DNA of 64,000 bases from Aristolochia californica (Eukaryota; Streptophyta; Magnoliopsida; Piperales; Aristolochiaceae). The first letter of the stretch is position 1. Each line of letters starts with the position of its first letter. Shown one piece after another: positions 34,121-44,789 of this stretch. Location: positions 2,914,001 through 2,978,000 of the forward strand of contig JARWKL010000010.1 of assembly GCA_029961685.1 (NCBI GenBank), written 5' to 3'. A model generated the notes under the pieces. The model was not told the origin of the DNA and did not search any database. It saw only the letters and a list, made by a program, of their open reading frames with translations. A program made the translations under genes and the position numbers.

Positions 34121-34232
34121 GTAATGACTAAGGGAACTCCAACTCTTTATGTCCCTTCCCCATCCTCCCCTTTGTTATAACAGTAATGACTAAGGGAACT
34201 CCAACTCTTTATGTCCCTTCCCCATCCTCCCC
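34109..34232. repeat. 62-bp tandem duplication across the 3' LTR/flank junction
   Basis: The LTR end TTTGTTATAACA plus the following flank (GTAATGACTAAGGGAACTCC and on to CATCCTCCCC) occurs twice, 62 bp apart (GTAAT at 34121 and 34183). The second copy therefore carries a 12-bp piece of LTR inside unique flank. Confidence 0.93.
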
Positions 34233-34693
34233 TCTACCATACAGAAGTTCTACACAATGGCAGAGAGTGAAGCAACACCTTTCCCCTAGAAAAATAAAAT
34301 GTCCCTACCCAGTTGACCCAGGTTTATATAAAACATATTTATTCATATAATAGAGACATTAATGAAACCGATTTTTATAGTCTTTTTTTCTGGCTATTTA
34401 ATCGTTCAGTTCATTCGTCCAGTCATCAGATTTGAATTCATTAATTATGAACAGCAACTTTCAGAGACTGGTATCAGAACAAGTATTTTGTTTTGAATAG
34501 TGTAGAAATGGCAGTAAAGGAGTTTGAATGCCACGCTCACCGAAGATGAGATAACACGCATTTTAAGAAAATAGTGAGTTTGCATTGAATGAAGAAGCCA
34601 GAGATTAATGGACGGCAAGAGAGTCTGTTCATCTTCCATCCACACCCTACACTTGCTCATGCTAGCTTTCCTGTGGGAAAACCTTCGGAACTC

Positions 34694-34700
34694 TATATAA
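34694..34700 (+). promoter_or_regulatory. TATA box of the cysteine-rich peptide gene
   Basis: AACTCTATATAACAGAG, 69-75 nt before the ATG at 34769. A start some 30 nt downstream falls inside the (GAA)n repeat. Confidence 0.7.
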
Positions 34701-34704
34701 CAGA

Positions 34705-34759
34705 GAAGAAGAAGAAGAAGAAGAAGAAGAAGAAGAAGAAGAAGAAGAAGAAGAAGAAG
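34705..34759 (+). repeat. (GAA)18 microsatellite between TATA box and start codon
   Basis: Uninterrupted GAA/AAG triplets for about 55 bases, ending 10 bases before the ATG. In the gene frame it would read as poly-Lys, so an upstream in-frame ATG (34589) gives a spurious longer open frame. Confidence 0.95.
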
Positions 34760-34768
34760 GGGAGGAGA

Positions 34769-35089
34769 ATGGAGAATCTGCGGCGAATCACTGTGACTTT
34801 ATCATTGATCGTGTGGTTGTTCATCTTCTTGGTACCTTCTCAAGGGTGTTCTACAGAGCAGAAGGGATGTAAGGAATGCATTCTTAAACAATTCGACTGT
34901 AATTGTCCTGAATGTCAGCCCGTTCTGCGTTGCCTTGCAGGGTGTCTCTGGGAAGGAGTATCGAAAAGCAAATGCGTGAGCACCTGTGATTCACACAAAG
35001 GAAAGCCCCGGCTCTCTTATTGCAAGAAATGCATGAGTGACTGCAAATGCAGCTGTGTGGGAGGAGGGAGCAGAAAGGGTTCCGTTTGA
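34769..35089 (+). CDS. Secreted cysteine-rich peptide, unknown family
   Basis: Intronless, 106 aa. The start MENLRRITVTLSLIVWLFIF is a clear signal peptide, with likely cleavage after VPSQG. The mature part has 15 cysteines in about 75 residues, mostly in CxxC, CxCxxC and CxCxC clusters (GCKEC, DCNCPEC, RCLAGC, YCKKC, DCKCSC), and a basic Ser/Gly tail. It fits the broad plant cysteine-rich secreted peptide class and I recall similar short plant proteins, but I cannot name the family, ligand or receptor. It is not a defensin, thionin, LTP or snakin by spacing. The start was taken at 34769 because the upstream extension is poly-Lys from the microsatellite and would bury the signal peptide. A TATA box is present. 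Confidence 0.82.
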   Translation: MENLRRITVTLSLIVWLFIFLVPSQGCSTEQKGCKECILKQFDCNCPECQPVLRCLAGCLWEGVSKSKCVSTCDSHKGKPRLSYCKKCMSDCKCSCVGGGSRKGSV

Positions 35090-35326
35090 TGCTACTGGGA
35101 ATGAAAGTAGACAGAGAGGTTTGTTTGTAGGAAGAAGATATGGATTAACAATAAGCTTCTTCCTGAAAATATTTAGGATGATATGGAAGAAATCAGTTTG
35201 AATGGATGTTTTCTACATATTCTAGTTGAAATTTCATGAAGGAAATTGGAGCTTCAAATTTGTTTAAATTTAACTGTTTGGAATCATGGAATGTCCACAA
35301 AGAAAAAATGCAAAAAATAATTTTCA
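35090..35326. terminator. 3' region of the peptide gene; pol III T-run for the tRNA
   Basis: On the minus strand, downstream of the tRNA, runs of TTTTTT at about 35301-35320 serve as pol III termination signals. Confidence 0.6.
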
Positions 35327-35400
35327 TGTCTGAGCCCGGGTTCGAACCGGGGACCTCTAGTGTGTGAGACTAGCGTGATAACCAACTACACCACCCAGAC
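35327..35400 (-). tRNA. trnV-CAC: tRNA-Val (CAC)
   Basis: Minus strand. The acceptor stem GTCTGGG pairs with CTCAGAC, with one G-U. The D arm is GTG...CAC. The anticodon stem CTAGT/ACTAG closes the loop CTCACAC with anticodon CAC, and the T arm is CCCGG-TTCGAAC-CCGGG with discriminator A. Internal A box (TGGTGTAGTTGG) and B box (GGTTCGAACCC) are intact. No intron. Nuclear type. Confidence 0.95.
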
Positions 35401-35796
35401 AGATATCCAATGGCAAACCTAAAGTTGTAGCAATTTACATTACAAAAACTAGATGAACAACTGAAGATTGATTCATATTTATTAAACGTAAGCTAATTGA
35501 ACCTAGTTCAATCTAATCTAAACCAGATTGGACCCAAACAAAGGTTGATTTTATGGTCATTCTATTTTAATAACGTTGCATGTAAGCAACCACACGTCAC
35601 TCCCACTGAATATCCTCCTGCAAATCATCCCTTCGCCACGTTGCTGTCTGTTCAGACGCTATTTCATTTACGTGCCACGTTGTTCTTTGCTCGTTCCAAC
35701 AAGCCAGTGCCCGCTTTGTTCTGAACCGCTTTCTAGTTTTGAGGGAGATCTTTCATAGGAATTGCAGGGAATGCAGTTCTTGGTAGAGTTTTTTCA

Positions 35797-38700
35797 ATGG
35801 CGTGGAATTTTTATTGGAAGGCTATCTCAAATGATGCCAACCACGGCAAAGTTGTTTCGATATCCTTGTTTGTTACGGTCCTCTTTCTCTGTATAATTGC
35901 TGGCCACTTGCTGAAGGAGAGCCGATGGGTGAACGATTCCATTGTTGCCATTTTGATTGTAAGTTCTTTCTGCTTTCTTTGTTTGTTAATGTAGCTTTTT
36001 GTAAAACGGGTCTAAACTGTGTCGAGTACATGAGAGTGGCAAATCACGATTAGCAGCTTGTGAAGCTACGTCTCAAAAGAGTGTGTGGTTTTAAGCTTGA
36101 TTGCGCAAAGATGAGAGCTAGTGGAAAGAGCATGGGGTCATTAATTTTTGCCTTTCTACTGCTTGACATATTTTATAGCCAGGTGACTGGCAGCCCCAGT
36201 CAAGTCCAACTCTCTGTCCAAGATTGTGAATCATTAACTCTGATGGTCTTCTACACTCTGTTTCATGCTTTGATTTTTTCACTAAGAAGAGATAGGATCG
36301 AGCAATTAGTTAATGTCTATCCATCACATGTAGTGGTGAATAGATGCTTGAATTTGTTGAAATTGTTTTCATTTGAAAGCAAAAGAAATTGTGCAATGTT
36401 CTGAAGCTCTTCAAATGTAGGGTTGTGCTGCGGGAACTTTAATACTGTTTTGGAGCAAAGGAAGAAGCTCTCACATCCTCAGATTCAATGAAGAACTATT
36501 CTTCATCTATCTTCTTCCTCCTATAATATTCAATGCTGGGTCAGTAAGTCTAATCTGAATGACAACTTCTTTTTGCAAGATTTGGGATCAATAATGTTCC
36601 ATTCAACTCTTCCAGGTTTCAGGTGAAAAAGAAGCAGTTTTTCCGTAACTTTCTATCAATAATGTTGTTTGGTGTTGTGGGGGTCTTTATATCCTCGGCT
36701 ATAATTTCAGCAGGTATTATTTTAAAATATTTTGCCATTTTCTTCCTCATCTGGGGTTCACTGAGATGTTTGAGATTTATCAGGACCTCTCTAAAATAGT
36801 AAATAATTTCACTTTTATATCGAGTAAAATCACATGTAGTCAACTATTGTTAGAAGCAGTAGCTGAAGTTCCTTTTTAATTTTTATTTCCAATTTTAGTA
36901 TTAAACTGTACTATTTTCTATTTATTCATTTCTGTGGTTCATTTGTTGAAAAAAATTCTGATATAATTTACTCATTTAGGCAGCTGGTGGGTGTTCCCCA
37001 AGATTGGATTTTCAGGACTTAGGCTCGGAGACTATCTAGGTTTGCTTCTTATCCTTAATACCTATTCTGTGAGGGTTATTGATCTTTATGTTCTTTGTTT
37101 GATGATGTATAGTTTATTAGTATGCACTTTTGGTGTAAATTTATGAACTTATTACTTCTTTCTTATTCCAGCACTTGGTTCAATCTTTTCATCAACTGAT
37201 ACTGTCTGTACACTACAGGTTGACTATACATTATTTGCTTTTTTCTAGTCTTTTTTTTTCTCTTAATTGTATTTGATATTGATGTCTTTCTTTTTACTTG
37301 GAGGTCTTGAACCAAGATGAAACTCCTTTACTCTACAGCTTGGTTTTTGGGGAAGGGGTCGTAAATGATGCAACATCTGTGGTTCTCTTTAATGCAATTC
37401 AGAAGCTGGGATTTTCAGGAGTTGATGGTTGGAGAGCACTGCGACTGTTTGGAGATTTTCTGTATCTATTTTCAACAAGCACTTTCCTTGGAGTGACTGT
37501 AAGTCTAATATTGTTTTTAGAACTGTTATTCTATTTTTCTTCACTCCCAGAAACTCTTACAACAAAGTTAAACGTGTAATAAAAAGTTACTCCATTTGTA
37601 CATCATATGTTTGTAATTTGTTGTGTGTTCTTTCGGCGGGCGGTGGTCCCCTGGACATAGTTCTTTCAAGCAGTAGCTGTTTAGTCTAGGATCCATTGGA
37701 TGGTTGATGCAAGGCCAGAAATTGGAACACATAGATTCCGCTCGTTCCCGTCCTTCGCTTCAGGGCCTGTCCCTCGGTGTGTTCAGTACTCCATACAGTC
37801 GGGCAGCGAAGCTTACACTTGTTCACTTATTATGACGGTTCATCAGGGCCTCTTTCCTTATATTCAACCACAGAGTAAATTTCAATCTTCTATGTGGTGG
37901 AAATTCACCAGTCTCTTGGTTATTCCAGTTTCACAAGGATGCATTTGATCAAATTATCAGCTATCTGGTTATAGCCTTCTCTCTTCACTTTGACAGTGAA
38001 ATGGAACTGATATCTGTTTGCCCATGTTCTGTTTTTTTTTTTTTTTTTTTTGTTGTCTTCCTCTCAGGCTGGACTTTTGACAGCATATGTGATTAAAGCA
38101 CTATACTTTGGTAGGTAAGACACCTTTGTACAATCTACATTGCATCATTAATTTGATCTTTTCTGCAAGCAAGCTTTCCATAAAATCGCATTCATGAACT
38201 CTACTTATGACAGGCATTCAACAGACCGTGAAATTGCTTTAATGATTTTAATGGCATATTTGTCCTACTTGTTGGCAGAGGTGAGTGGTAAACTTCTTTA
38301 AATTGTTTATTTGTTCTGTGCACTGTCAGAAAGATAAGTGATGTAGTTAAAATTGGACCTTCAACATTCACCATTTTGGTCCAGAGATACGCCAACTTGG
38401 TCAAGTTGTGGCTATCAAATGGTCCAATTAATATCTACTTGATCAGGGCCATTAACTTTCATATCTAGCTTGCGACAAGCTCTACAGATCAGATGAATTT
38501 GTTGTCGGCTCTTTTGAAGAAGGTGTACAGCACATATAATTTATTTTTTTATAATCAAAATTCAATTGTTTATAATCTAAAATAAGGTATAGACAGCAAT
38601 TCTATGTGCTTCATCACGTCTCACTGTATTTATTTTTTGCAGCTGTTACACCTAAGTGGTATACTCACAGTGTTCTTATGTGGCATTGTCATGTCACATT

Positions 38701-41700
38701 ATGCATGGCATAATGTAAGTGAGAACTCAAGAATCACAACCAGGCAAGTGTATTTACTTCAAAGCCCTTAGGCTTGAAGATGGTAGTTGATAGGGAACCA
38801 TGTGGTTATGGATTGCTCCATTAAAGAAGGAAAAATCGGAACAATAAAATACCAAACTTGCCTTTTAAAACATGTACTTAATGTTTATGGTAATTGAAAC
38901 TATATATACTCATATACCTATGTTTTTATGCACTCATACAGAGTCATAAATTTAAAGTAGGGCTAGATTCTTTTTTTTTTTTTTTGAAAGATGAGTATTG
39001 GTAGGAAAGTTATGTGCAAGTAGTTTGGTTTGGTTGCTCGATTCAAACATACGTCACCTAAATATCTATCCATCATGATTGTCAGTGGACTTGTTGTTTT
39101 TGTGCTAATTGGATCATGCATTTGTTATGAATAAGCATACATGTTGGTGTAATTTTTGTGCACGCGTCAGGTTTGGGGTGAGCTTTGAAAGCTGGAACCC
39201 GACCCCGAAACCATCCCCTCCAAAAGCCTAGGTTTAATTCTGTCCCTACCTTGTCCCTGCATCATCGTTTTGGCCATCACTCATTCCATACTAACCTTAT
39301 AAAAACTTTCTAAATAAAAAACATGTATACTATATAAATACATAAAAAAAAATCATATGGAAAGGGCTTATTGTCATTTAATATTACTTTGCCAAGGTTT
39401 TATTTTCCTAATTGCCCTTGTTGAAGTTTATAATGTCCATCTTTTTTCCTATAGACAGATGTTTTTCCAAAATCAATAAAGGGTAGCATTGTAATAAGAC
39501 CTACTGGATCAAATTGAGTAAGGGAAGGTCAGTGTCCAGAAACCGTGTCCCTGCTTTAAACTCTCATGAGTTTTTCTCCCATCATCCTGTCTTTGCCCAG
39601 TGAGGGACCGATCCCACCTGGGTTGAGTTGGGTTGGTTCCCTATATAAACTGACCTTTGTGCACCCTTGGGTTTAATTTGAGTAAAAAATACTCTTTTAT
39701 TGCAATGAATAATAAATGCCTTTGATAGTACAAACTGGATATGATTCCCTAAAAAAACAATTCTGGGAAATTCACCCTTAAAAACTTGTGGGATTTTTTG
39801 CACACATGTGTGTATATATATATATATATAGTTAGATAAATATATAGATCGGTAGAGAGAGAGATGCAACCCAATTGTTTTATTATCTATTTTTTTGTTA
39901 TTCTTGTCATTATCTCTGTTCTCTTCCTTGTCTAATTTACAGATGGCTGATGAGTTTTCCGGTAACAACAAATTTTCAGGCATGCGTTTGCATCATTATC
40001 ATTCATTGCAGAAACCTTCATCTTTCTGTATGTAGGGATGGATGCCCTGGACACTGAAAGATGGAAAATGACAAAGTCAAGGTAAGAGATTCTTCTAATT
40101 GGATGCTAAATCCTGTTTGTTTTTTTTTCTTTAGGCTGCAAAGTTTGTGGATAGAAGGAAGCATGTCATAAAGCTTAGTACAATAATCTATGGTTCCAGA
40201 AGGTAATTCATGGATATAACTGGCAGACATTGTCCTCCTTTAAACATGTCAAACCTACACTATCAGAATCATGAAAATAAGAAATGTTGCTGAGGAAAAA
40301 AAATTCAACTGAAGATGCTAAGAAGACAAGGGGGCTCGGAGGGTGAAACAGAGTTAACATAGGAAAGCAAACAAGAAACAGAAAACAAAGCAAAATACAG
40401 TCAGCCAATACAGTCTTTGAGAGGTGAGAGGAATGGATTTTTCAAAGGGTGTTGTAGGAGAACCCTGTTAACTGTTCAGAGAAGGAACTGCAGTAGAGTC
40501 TGAGTCTCATTAGATACAAAAGCAGTTCCAGTTTTGACTTTGTACTTCTAAGCTCCGGATATATCTCCAGGGTGCTCTAACATTAAGGGTCTGTTTGGAA
40601 CCCCTAGAAAAGAAGATAATAGAAAAGAAAATAAGAATTTGACCATTATTTTTCCCAAAAATAGTTAGTGAAAATGAGATAATGATCAAATTCTCCTTCT
40701 CACTAACTATTCATGGAATAATAATGGTCAAATTCTCCTTTTCACTAACTATTCTTGGGAATAATAATGATCAAATTCTCATTTTCATGGGTTCCAAACA
40801 GATCCTAAGTAAATAAATAAATAACCCAATGCCTTTATGATCTAGATATGACAGTCCTTTTAGTTTTTTTATCCTTTATTTTCTTCTATGGCTCTACACC
40901 TGTAGTATTCATCAGTTGGACTTTTTATTTTTTGACCCTCTATGATGAAATGGAAATGCAGTATGGTAAAGGGGAATAGCTTGTCATTATGTAAGCATTG
41001 ACCCCCATAATGTTGTAAAAGCTTGTGCTCTAGCTTAACTCATTAGTCCATTGTTGAATTTACATAACACTTAATTGTCAATATTCATGAGCAAGGGTTC
41101 TATTGGATTAGTTTGATTCATTCCATTGATAAGCTCATGAATATTGACAACCGAGTGTTATGTAAATTCAACAATGGACTACTGTGTGCTAATATGTCTT
41201 ATTGGGCTCAGTATAGCTATTGCCAAGGGCTGTCTTTCTCGAAAGGAAAGGGTTCTATTGGATTGGTTTGATTCATTCCATTGATAAGCTTGTGACTTTC
41301 AGTAAAATTTTATTTGACATCTTGACATATGTCACAGTTAAGTCTCCTTTTTCTTCTACAATTTACTGAGCTACAATTTTCACGCAGCATGGCTACGTCA
41401 GTAGGAATCTGTGGCAGCATCATCGTACTGGTTTTACTTGGACGTGCAGCATTTATATTTCCACTCTCTTTTTTGTCCAATTATATGAATCCAACTGGCG
41501 ATAGAAAACCGATAACCTTCAAACACCAGGTGATGGTTTCATAGTACCTTCTGCAATAATAAGCAATTAATGTATGCCTTTTGTCTAATACTTCTGGATG
41601 GACAGATAATTATATGGTGGGCAGGTCTTACGAGAGGAGCTGTTTCTATTGCTCTTGCTTACAAGCAGGTAGAAATTTTGAGTTTGTTGCAACAAAATGA

Positions 41701-43636
41701 TCAAATGCAAAATAACAGAAAAAGTCATTCTGTGGTCTTATTTTCATTATGTTGTCTTTACACTTCTACTTTTGCAGTTCACTGATTCTGGTGTCGCTTG
41801 GGACCCAATCCATGCAACCATGGTTACCAGCACTGTCATTGTTGTACTTCTCACCACACTGGTAGGCCATTGATCTATTGAAATATAATTCTCAGTCAAA
41901 GATACTTAAACTTTTGTTTAGAAAGTAATGGGTTTAAGCAATTTTTTTTAACATACTTTTCCAACTGCAAGTGCATGAGTACTCTTGGGGCCTTTGGACT
42001 ATAATTATTATGTACTCACATTTTCTCCTTGGGAAAATTTTCTGTTTCATCATGTATATATATGTAGATGATTAGGTTTTTGAAAATCAAGCAAGAAACA
42101 CAACCAGAGAATTAACTGCGAGATACATCTGAAAAATGTGGGTATGAACAATGAAACAGAGAATTGTGGGAGAGGTTGTCCTTGTGCTTCACCGAGGAGG
42201 TGTTGGCGAGACATACGCTCCATAGCCAGCATACCAGCAACGGAGTTTACCTAAAGAGGAGTCTCAATCCAGAAAGTACAGGGAAAACACCAAAGTCACT
42301 AGCCTTGTCAAATAAATGAAGACGTCTCCAAGGAGGCTCACTAGAAGATATAGGTGCTTATTGTCAAACGCCTAAACTCTAGACTTCCCAGGACACCCAT
42401 CCTAGTACTACTCTGGCCCAAGCTCGCTTAACTTCAGAGTTCTGAGTCAGACGCCTAGCTAATACAACCCAAAAGACCGGTCTGTTAGATGCGGAAAGTA
42501 CAACACTTAACCAGAGTGGACGGAACCACTCTGACACCCACTGTTCCCGGGTTTGGGACTGTTGCACTCCGGGATTCAAACGCGGAATGTGGTGCCTAGC
42601 TTTGATATCATGTCAAACGCTAGCCAATAGGACTTCCCAGGTGGTCAGCCATCCTAGTTCAACTCTCGCCCAAGCTCGCTTAACGTCAGAGTTCTGAGTC
42701 AGAAGCCTAGCCAATACAACCTAAAAGACCGGTTTGTTAGATGCGGAAAACACAACACTTAACCAGAGTGGACGGAACCACTCTGACACTTATGATTGGT
42801 GTGCTTATCTGTTGTGTGGTTGAAATGTGAAATCTTCCCATCGGAGAGACATATAAAAGTGTAAGCAAGTGACCCTTGCAAAGTGGTCATGCTTTTGGCA
42901 AGGAAAGGCTGTCTTCGTCTCAATTTGAATGAGAGAAGTAGTGTGTGGTTGAGGAGAAAAAGGTTAGTAAGCTTTACTATGGTTTCTGAGCTGCAAGCCC
43001 CTATTTAGGCAGGTGGTGCTAAAAATCCCAGTGTGTACAAATCCCCATGTGGGTCCAGGCAGGATTATCTCATTTGGTGCTAGAAAATCCCTTTATGGTC
43101 TAGGTTTGTTTTTCGGATCTAACACGATGCATGTTCAAAGGAGAGGGACTTCCAAATTTGGATATTCTCCTTATCTTCCAAAAAGAAAAAGAATTCAGAT
43201 GTTGGTTATTTGTTGCATAATAATTCAAAAAGTCTTGGTTTCTCTTACCTTGAACTCGGTGACTAAAAATCTGATATTGATAATGAGAATAAATATTAGC
43301 AATATTTGTATTTTTTGTAACATTGGACTAATGATAAGTTTTTCAATCTGACAGGTTTTTGGTTTTCTAACAAAGCCACTCATAAGCATGCTGATTCCTC
43401 ATCATGCACAGGACGAGTTTAACCAGACGGATCCAAATTCCCCCAAAGAGGATCTCGCCCTACCCTTTTTATCTTTAGATGAGTCTGCAGCAGATAATAT
43501 CCTGCGAGCAAAGAGCAGCATATCTATGCTGCTAAAGAGGCCAGCAAAAACCATTCACTTCTATTGGAGGAAATTTGATGATAATTACATGAGGCCTGTC
43601 TTTGGAGGACCCAACAGCAGACAAGGGCGGAACTGA
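35797..43636 (+). CDS. NHX: Vacuolar-type Na+(K+)/H+ antiporter, NHX class I
   Basis: Fourteen exons: 35797-35958, 36421-36539, 36616-36713, 36980-37039, 37172-37218, 37304-37498, 38068-38114, 38214-38280, 38643-38743, 39980-40081, 41388-41529, 41606-41668, 41778-41861 and 43355-43636; 1,569 nt, 522 aa, phase kept throughout. It is a CPA1 exchanger moving K+/Na+ into the vacuole against H+. Visible hallmarks: the amiloride-binding LFFIYLLPPI (80-89), STDTVCTLQ with D156, GEGVVNDAT with N183-D184, RHSTDREIALMILMAYLSY, SLSFIAETFIFLYVGMDALD, and GLTRGAVSIALAYKQ with R390. About 11-12 membrane segments and a C-terminal tail with RPAKTIHFYWRKFDDNYMRPVFGG are typical of vacuolar, not endosomal (NHX5/6), members. 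Intron 9 starts with GC (CCAG|GCAAGTG); the others are GT-AG. The last intron holds a Cassandra element. It looks functional. Confidence 0.96.
37620..37910. other. GC-richer block inside NHX intron 6
   Basis: Composition differs from the T-rich intron around it (words such as CGGCGGGCGGTGGTCCCC, CGTCCTTCGCTTCAGGGCC). It is not conserved NHX coding sequence. It may be an insertion; an organelle-derived fragment is one possibility that I cannot test. Confidence 0.35.
40587..40805. mobile_element. Tourist-like MITE in NHX intron 10
   Basis: 219 bp with terminal inverted repeats GGGTCTGTTTGGAACCC and GGGTTCCAAACAGATCC, flanked by TAA on both sides (40584-40586 and 40806-40808). The interior has repeated TGATCAAATTCTCCTTTTCA-type words in both orientations. 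The 3-bp TAA duplication and small size fit a Tourist/Harbinger MITE. Confidence 0.88.
41046..41295. repeat. Foldback with 47-bp arms plus a direct copy of the loop
   Basis: Arm 41046-41092 and arm 41133-41179 are reverse complements at 44 of 47 positions, separated by about 40 bases. The loop sequence (GGGTTCTATTGGATTAGTTT and following) recurs directly at about 41249-41290. It lies in NHX intron 10 and is transcribed with the gene. Confidence 0.9.
42362..42788 (-). mobile_element. Complete Cassandra TRIM element with 5S rRNA-derived LTRs
   Basis: On the minus strand the 5' LTR is 42611-42788 (178 bp) and the 3' LTR 42362-42536 (175 bp). Each starts TGTCAGAGTGG and ends GTTTGACA. They are flanked by perfect 5-bp repeats CTTAT (42357-42361 and 42789-42793). 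After the 5' LTR comes TGATATCAAAGCT, a variant tRNA-Met primer site; before the 3' LTR, GGGAACAGTGGG is the purine tract. Each LTR carries a piece of 5S rRNA gene: GTTAAGCGAGCTTGGGCGAG (A box side) and AGGATGGGTG plus CCTGGGAAGTC. That combination defines Cassandra. The internal part is only 74 bp and has no gene. Confidence 0.95.
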
Positions 43637-43729
43637 TACCAACATTGAGAGCTTGTTTTTTGAGCTCGGGAGAGACAATGGATAATATTTTGAAGTTAGG
43701 GAGATTAGTTTGTTGAGAGTATATGAATT

Positions 43730-44141
43730 GCCAGTACAGAGAAATGCAAGCCTGCTGTAGAAACTTGTAACCAGCTGATCGTAAGTAACAGCGAAAAGAC
43801 TGTCAATGTTTATGTGTTTGTAAATGATCAGTTTCTGTTACTTTGAAGGGAATGGTTACACGGGTTGTTGTAATGCCCAACTGATGAGTTTGTTGCTCTT
43901 GGACTGAAATACCTGGATTAAGAAAAATTTACATTGCCAGTACAGAGAAGAGCAAGCCTGCTGTAGAAACTAGTAACCAGCTGATCTTAAGTAACAGCGA
44001 AAAGACAGTCAATGTTTATGTGTTTGTAAACGATCAGTTTCTGTAACGATGAAGGGAATAGTTTTACAAGGGCTGTTATAATGGCCAACTGATGAGATTG
44101 TTCTCTTGGACTGAAATACCAGGATTATCAAAATTAAAATT
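43730..44141 (+). repeat. 206-bp tandem duplication in the NHX 3' region
   Basis: GCCAGTACAGAGAA starts a block at 43730 that recurs at 43936 with scattered substitutions and small indels (both contain AGCAAGCCTGCTGTAGAAAC-like and TCAATGTTTATGTGTTTGTA). It begins about 94 bases after the NHX stop codon, so one or both copies may be in the 3' UTR. Confidence 0.9.
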
Positions 44142-44173
44142 CGTTTTCTCTATTGTCATGGCAAATTCACTCT

Positions 44174-44789
44174 TCAGTGGGTAATGACACTGATCAGTGC
44201 AGCTACGTTTTGGTCGAGAAGGATCGACTTGATCATCAGACCTGTTCCAGAATGAAAGCATTTTTATCAGTTTTTCGTTGCAGGAGATGCAGGATATCAG
44301 TTTGTACTTATAAATACATATAGGATTATTTCTTAATAGGCCATAGAACTATATGGGATAGAACATTTTCAAGAGTTCAATTAGCACAAGATGATGCGTT
44401 ACAAGACGGATGAAAATACTGATAATATGGATTTAGCTTTGGGGAATGGGGATTAATTCGAAGATTCCCTTTATTAAAGCACAGACCGTGAGCAAGAGCT
44501 GAAATCTTCACAGGCATTGAAAGCTTAAGAGAGGAAAACAGCTTACTTGATCTGAGAGGTTTGTTCATATACGACCATGGAAGCTTGGGCCATTCCAATA
44601 GAATGACAGTTCGTGAGAGACTTGAGGAGACGGGACGAAAGAGAGATGATTCATTGGAAGATCCAAGCGATAAGTATGGACAAATGCAAGAGAACAAACT
44701 AGTAATGAGGTTAAGCCAAAGAGAATCGAAAAGAAGACAAGCCCCCACTGACCTGCTTCCGCAGCTCTAGACTTCTCTAGGTCTGTCAT
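44174..44789 (-). CDS. Possible two-exon micropeptide (34 aa), weak
   Basis: ATG 44789 opens MTDLEKSRAAEA. A good donor GCAG|GTCAGT lies at 44753/44752, and an acceptor GGAACAG at 44242 would join in phase to GLMIKSILLDQNVAALISVI-TH-stop. Without splicing the frame runs to 44565, giving 74 aa with a hydrophobic segment. I recognise neither product. There is no promoter evidence. Listed only because the splice sites and phase fit. Confidence 0.2.

Noticed and set aside
34589..34768. In-frame upstream extension of the cysteine-rich peptide with a poly-Lys tract
   Set aside because: It is the (GAA)n microsatellite read in frame. It starts upstream of the TATA box and would bury the signal peptide.
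36060..36404. 114-codon plus-strand open frame with a hydrophobic stretch
   Set aside because: Lies wholly in NHX intron 1, between exons fixed by conserved protein sequence.
42362..42788. 5S rRNA gene or pseudogene pair
   Set aside because: The 5S-like segments are partial and sit inside LTRs with TG/CA ends, a primer site and a target duplication; this is a Cassandra element.
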